Shown here one piece after another: positions 4,961-7,126 of a DNA stretch of 7,126 nucleotides; position 1 is the first letter of the stretch, and every line of letters starts with the position of its first letter. The stretch is taken from positions 1 through 7,126 of the forward strand of contig JAGZWV010000078.1 in assembly GCA_018378775.1 (NCBI GenBank). The letters run 5' to 3'. Position numbers and translations under genes: made by a program. Source of the DNA: Collinsella sp. (GTDB lineage: Bacteria > Actinomycetota > Coriobacteriia > Coriobacteriales > Coriobacteriaceae). Under the pieces are notes generated by a model. The model saw only the letters and a list, made by a program, of their open reading frames with translations, was not told where the DNA came from and searched no databases.

Positions 4961-5650
4961 TTGCCCGTCGTCGCCGCTATGACCGTTACCCCACATGCCT
5001 CGGATGCCATGGTCGCTATTCCGTTTTGGCTCGAGATGTTCGCTGTTGTCGCTGCATCGATCTCGGGTGTGCTGGTTGCGCGTGAGCACAAGCTCGACCT
5101 GGTGGGCGCGGTCGCGCTCGCGGTGGTCTGCGGTCTGGGCGGCGGTCTCTTGCGCGACATGACGCTGCAGGTGGGCAACGTCTACATCCTCAACCAGCCG
5201 ATGGCACTCCCGCTTTCCATTGCCACGGCGGCCATCATCTATATTTTCCCGGCAATCGTCGACAAGCCCGAAAAACTCATCCCCTTGCTCGACATCATCT
5301 CGGTCGGCATCTACGCCGCCACTGGAGCAGACAAGGCGCTGGTCTACGGCTTTGCGCCGGCGGTGTGCATCATGATGGGCTTTTTTACCGCAGTAGGCGG
5401 CGGCATGCTGCGCGACGGCTTTATGGGCGTGGTTCCGGGCATTTTCCAACGTACTAACTTTTATGCCATCGCCGCCATCGCCGGATCGACAAGCTATGTG
5501 TGTCTCGTTATGAGCGGCATCATGAGCAATGTCGCCGCGCTGGTCGTATGCGTTGTCGTGACCATGGGACTGCGCTGGCTCTCGCTGCGCTTTGACATCA
5601 AAAGCCCCACCGAAGAAGACATCGCGCGCTTTTTGCACCGTAAAAAGTAG
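4961..5650 (+). CDS. TRIC/UPF0126 family cation channel-like membrane protein
   Basis: An integral membrane protein of 229 residues, the normal size for the bacterial TRIC (YadS/YicG, UPF0126) family, some of which form trimeric potassium-permeable channels. It shows the expected internal duplication: each half has hydrophobic helices and a glycine-rich kink motif, GLGGGLLRD at 58-66 and VGGGMLRDG at 145-153. Hydrophobic segments lie near 22-42, 47-61, 83-100, 108-121, 127-145, 166-184 and 188-203, and a charged C-terminal tail follows. I chose the TTG at 4961 because AAAGGA lies seven bases upstream; an ATG at 4979 lacks such a site, and an in-frame stop at 4934 rules out earlier starts. The ion carried and physiological role are not evident from the sequence. 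A weak terminator follows. Confidence 0.9.
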   Translation: MPVVAAMTVTPHASDAMVAIPFWLEMFAVVAASISGVLVAREHKLDLVGAVALAVVCGLGGGLLRDMTLQVGNVYILNQPMALPLSIATAAIIYIFPAIVDKPEKLIPLLDIISVGIYAATGADKALVYGFAPAVCIMMGFFTAVGGGMLRDGFMGVVPGIFQRTNFYAIAAIAGSTSYVCLVMSGIMSNVAALVVCVVVTMGLRWLSLRFDIKSPTEEDIARFLHRKK

Positions 5651-5662
5651 GCAGCACGACAC

Positions 5663-5694
5663 AACCCCTCGAAATGCAACCGAGAGGTTCTTTT
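5663..5694 (+). terminator. Probable intrinsic terminator after the TRIC-family gene
   Basis: AACCCCTCG (5663-5671) pairs with CGAGAGGTT (5681-5689), with one C-A mismatch and a nine-base loop, followed by CTTTT. It begins 13 bases after the stop codon. The mismatch and short T run suggest incomplete termination, so some read-through into the next gene is likely. Confidence 0.55.
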
Positions 5695-5756
5695 AGAGCG
5701 CCCGCGCGTTGGGTACCCTGTTAGATGCATATCGAGCATCTGACGAAGGATTCACT

Positions 5757-6902
5757 ATGCCCTGTAATCAATTCCCGTTGACCCAGCGCCGTAAAGCATG
5801 GGGCCGCATCACCATCCTGTTCGCGCTCATCGCGCTGGCGATCACCGTGCTTCCCACGGCGTCGTTCGCCGGCACGGACACCGCAGGCAACGTACTTGCG
5901 ACCGACAATGACGCCAATCCGTCCGGCGTCGATGGTGACCTGTACTGGGCCGGCCAGGCCCTCAACTTGGACGATGCGTCCATTGACCGTGATGTCATCG
6001 CCGCGGGCGATACCCTCTCGATCCGCGACTGCACGGTTGGCGGCGCCGTCCGTCTGGCGGCACGCACCATCGACATCGCCAAGACCACGGTTGATGGCAG
6101 CGTCACGGTGGCCGGCCAGCACGTTGTGCTCAACACCGGTAGCACCGCCAACTGTTTTTACGCGATGGGCGAGACGGTTGCCCTGCGAGGCTCCACCAAG
6201 TCGGCAGCGCTGGCAGGCGATACGGTGACCATCGATGGCACCGTCGAGGGCGATGTCGAGGTTTGGGCCGACAAGCTCATCCTGGGCAAGAACGCCCATA
6301 TCACCGGCACCGTGAACGCGCACGTCTCCGAGGACCCTGAGCGCGCCGCGGGAGCCGAGGTAGGCGCACTTAAGATCGACCGCACCGAGAACGAAGATAC
6401 TTCCACCGTTAACGATGTCATCGGCGGCATCGTCGCCTCGGCGCTCTCGACTTGCTTTGTCGCCCTGCTGCTCGAGCTCGTCTTTCCGCGTGCGACCGCC
6501 AGTGCCGCCGGCATGCTTCACCAGCGCCCCACGCCCCTGTGGGTGAACGGTCTTCTGGGTACGATTGCTGTCGTCCCCGCCGTCCTGCTGCTGATTATCT
6601 CTATCGCTGGCCTGTCGCTTGCCGGAACCCTCCTGTGCGGCGTTATCGGCATCGCGTTGGTGTCGAGTGCCTTTGCGGGGTGTGCGATCGCCCGCATGGT
6701 CGGACACAGCCAGAACCGTTACGCCATGGCGGCCGTAGGTGGCATCGCCGCGGGCGCGCTTACGGCAATCCCCCTCGTAGGCGACTTCATCAGCGGCGTG
6801 GCCTTCGTCTTTACACTCGGCTACATCATCCAAATCATCTGGCGCAACGCCCACCTCAAACCGCAGCAGCCGGCTAACACGCCAGAACTCCCCACCGCTT
6901 AG
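5757..6902 (+). CDS. Membrane-anchored bactofilin-like polymer-forming protein
   Basis: The product is 381 residues, in three parts. An N-terminal signal sequence or signal anchor has RRK at 11-13, a hydrophobic core at about 18-35 and a possible cleavage after ASFA (38). A repetitive beta-helix-like region follows (about 57-188), with spaced turns such as DGDLYWAG, DRDVIAAGDTL, DGSVTVAGQHV, AALAGDTVTIDG and EGDVEVWADKL, the pattern of bactofilin/polymer-forming domains. The C-terminal part (about 221-362) holds four or five hydrophobic helices with a short Pro/Gln/Ala tail. The repeat region is therefore probably outside the membrane, unlike cytosolic bactofilins. I use the ATG at 5757, with GAAGGA six bases upstream; the open frame reaches a TTG at 5709 with no better site. 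It could have an envelope-organising or sensing role, but the function is unknown. It follows the TRIC-family gene by 106 bases. Confidence 0.82.
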   Translation: MPCNQFPLTQRRKAWGRITILFALIALAITVLPTASFAGTDTAGNVLATDNDANPSGVDGDLYWAGQALNLDDASIDRDVIAAGDTLSIRDCTVGGAVRLAARTIDIAKTTVDGSVTVAGQHVVLNTGSTANCFYAMGETVALRGSTKSAALAGDTVTIDGTVEGDVEVWADKLILGKNAHITGTVNAHVSEDPERAAGAEVGALKIDRTENEDTSTVNDVIGGIVASALSTCFVALLLELVFPRATASAAGMLHQRPTPLWVNGLLGTIAVVPAVLLLIISIAGLSLAGTLLCGVIGIALVSSAFAGCAIARMVGHSQNRYAMAAVGGIAAGALTAIPLVGDFISGVAFVFTLGYIIQIIWRNAHLKPQQPANTPELPTA

Positions 6903-6909
6903 CCGCCAA

Positions 6910-6942
6910 CCAACATAAAGGGGCCAGGCACCTTTATGGTGG
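6910..6942. repeat. REP-like palindrome in the convergent spacer
   Basis: CCAACATAAAGG (6910-6921) and CCTTTATGGTGG (6931-6942) form a 12-bp inverted repeat with one mismatch around GGCCAGGCA. No T run follows, so it is a poor terminator. The core AAAGG..CAGGCACCTTT resembles dispersed palindromes that I recall from other genomes, some linked to REP-associated transposases; this is recollection, not a search. Confidence 0.5.
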
Positions 6943-6968
6943 CGCAGACCAGCTCAATCCTCTTGCAC

Positions 6969-7003
6969 AAAAAGGGCGCCGACCATTGCGGTCGACGCCC
7001 TTT
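6969..7003 (-). terminator. Intrinsic terminator of typA
   Basis: A 14-bp stem (6971-6984 with 6990-7003, five-base loop) is fully paired as minus-strand RNA, with one U-G wobble, and is followed by UUUUU (complement of 6969-6973). On the plus strand the same position is a C-A mismatch and the stem is followed by only a short T run, so it may also slow plus-strand transcription from the polymer-forming gene. It starts 27 bases after the typA stop. Confidence 0.85.
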
Positions 7004-7030
7004 CTCGTTAGACGTTATAAAACCCAGCGC

Positions 7031-7126
7031 TTATTTGTTGACCTGGCCGGCGCGGACGGCAGCCTTCTTGCGGTCGGTGGCGTTGAGCAGACGCTTGCGC
7101 AGGCGGATGTTCTTGGGAGTGATCTC
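7031..7126 (-). CDS. typA: GTP-binding protein TypA/BipA, C-terminal 31 residues (cut by window edge)
   Basis: Ribosome-associated translational GTPase involved in 50S assembly and stress or cold responses. Only the last 31 residues and the stop codon are present: EITPKNIRLRKRLLNATDRK at the left, then KAAVRAGQVNK. The conserved (E)xTPxxIRLRKRxLxxxxR end is characteristic of TypA and comes from its C-terminal RNA-binding domain. The GTPase and other domains lie outside the window. The gene converges on the polymer-forming gene and ends in a good terminator. Confidence 0.85.
   Translation of the reverse strand, partial: EITPKNIRLRKRLLNATDRKKAAVRAGQVNK

Noticed and set aside
4916..5662. A 248-codon minus-strand open frame opposite the TRIC-family gene
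   Set aside because: It is rich in His, Asp and Arg as expected of an antisense frame of hydrophobic codons, and shows no motif.
5721..6854. A 377-codon minus-strand open frame opposite the polymer-forming gene
   Set aside because: The composition is Gly/Asp/Arg-rich with no domain, while the plus strand has a signal sequence, ribosome-binding site and membrane helices.

Overview
The window looks like a GC-rich Gram-positive chromosome of the Coriobacteriia (Collinsella/Olsenella-like). This rests on the gene order rpsF-ssb-rpsR-rplI with dnaB just downstream, the zinc-ribbon S18, the GC-rich codon use and the style of the flanking genes. The genus is an inference from memory; no search was run. 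Layout: positions 1-2912, read on the minus strand, carry the primosomal/ribosomal cluster rpsF, ssb, rpsR, rplI, then a terminator and dnaB, which runs off the left edge. Positions 2913-3258 are a divergent intergenic region with a hairpin in the rpsF leader on one side and a strong stable-RNA promoter on the other. Positions 3259-3526, plus strand, hold two class II tRNA-Ser genes (anticodons GGA and CGA), each followed by its own intrinsic terminator. Positions 3559-4829 are the most unusual part. A minus-strand gene for a 335-residue protein, with a C-terminal DUF559/PD-(D/E)XK-like nuclease fold, is bracketed by two copies of an approximately 80-bp element in inverted orientation. Each copy is itself a near-perfect 25-bp-arm palindrome, and the copies differ by a paired, pairing-preserving substitution. 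GC content is lower here than in the flanking genes, and the block lies beside tRNA genes, so it reads as an accessory insertion. Positions 4961-6902, plus strand, encode a TRIC/UPF0126 family membrane channel, then a secreted or membrane-anchored bactofilin-like polymer-forming protein. After a short convergent spacer with a palindrome and a terminator, the C-terminal end of typA/bipA enters on the minus strand at 7031-7126. How the genes relate: S6, SSB, S18, L9 and DnaB form the classic translation/replication cluster, with two minus-strand RNA hairpins (before rpsF and between ssb and rpsR) that could tune expression. The tRNA pair is a separate unit. The channel and the polymer-forming protein are co-directional but separated by a weak terminator. 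The nuclease-like gene has no obvious functional link to its neighbours and is best understood together with the palindromes that flank it.
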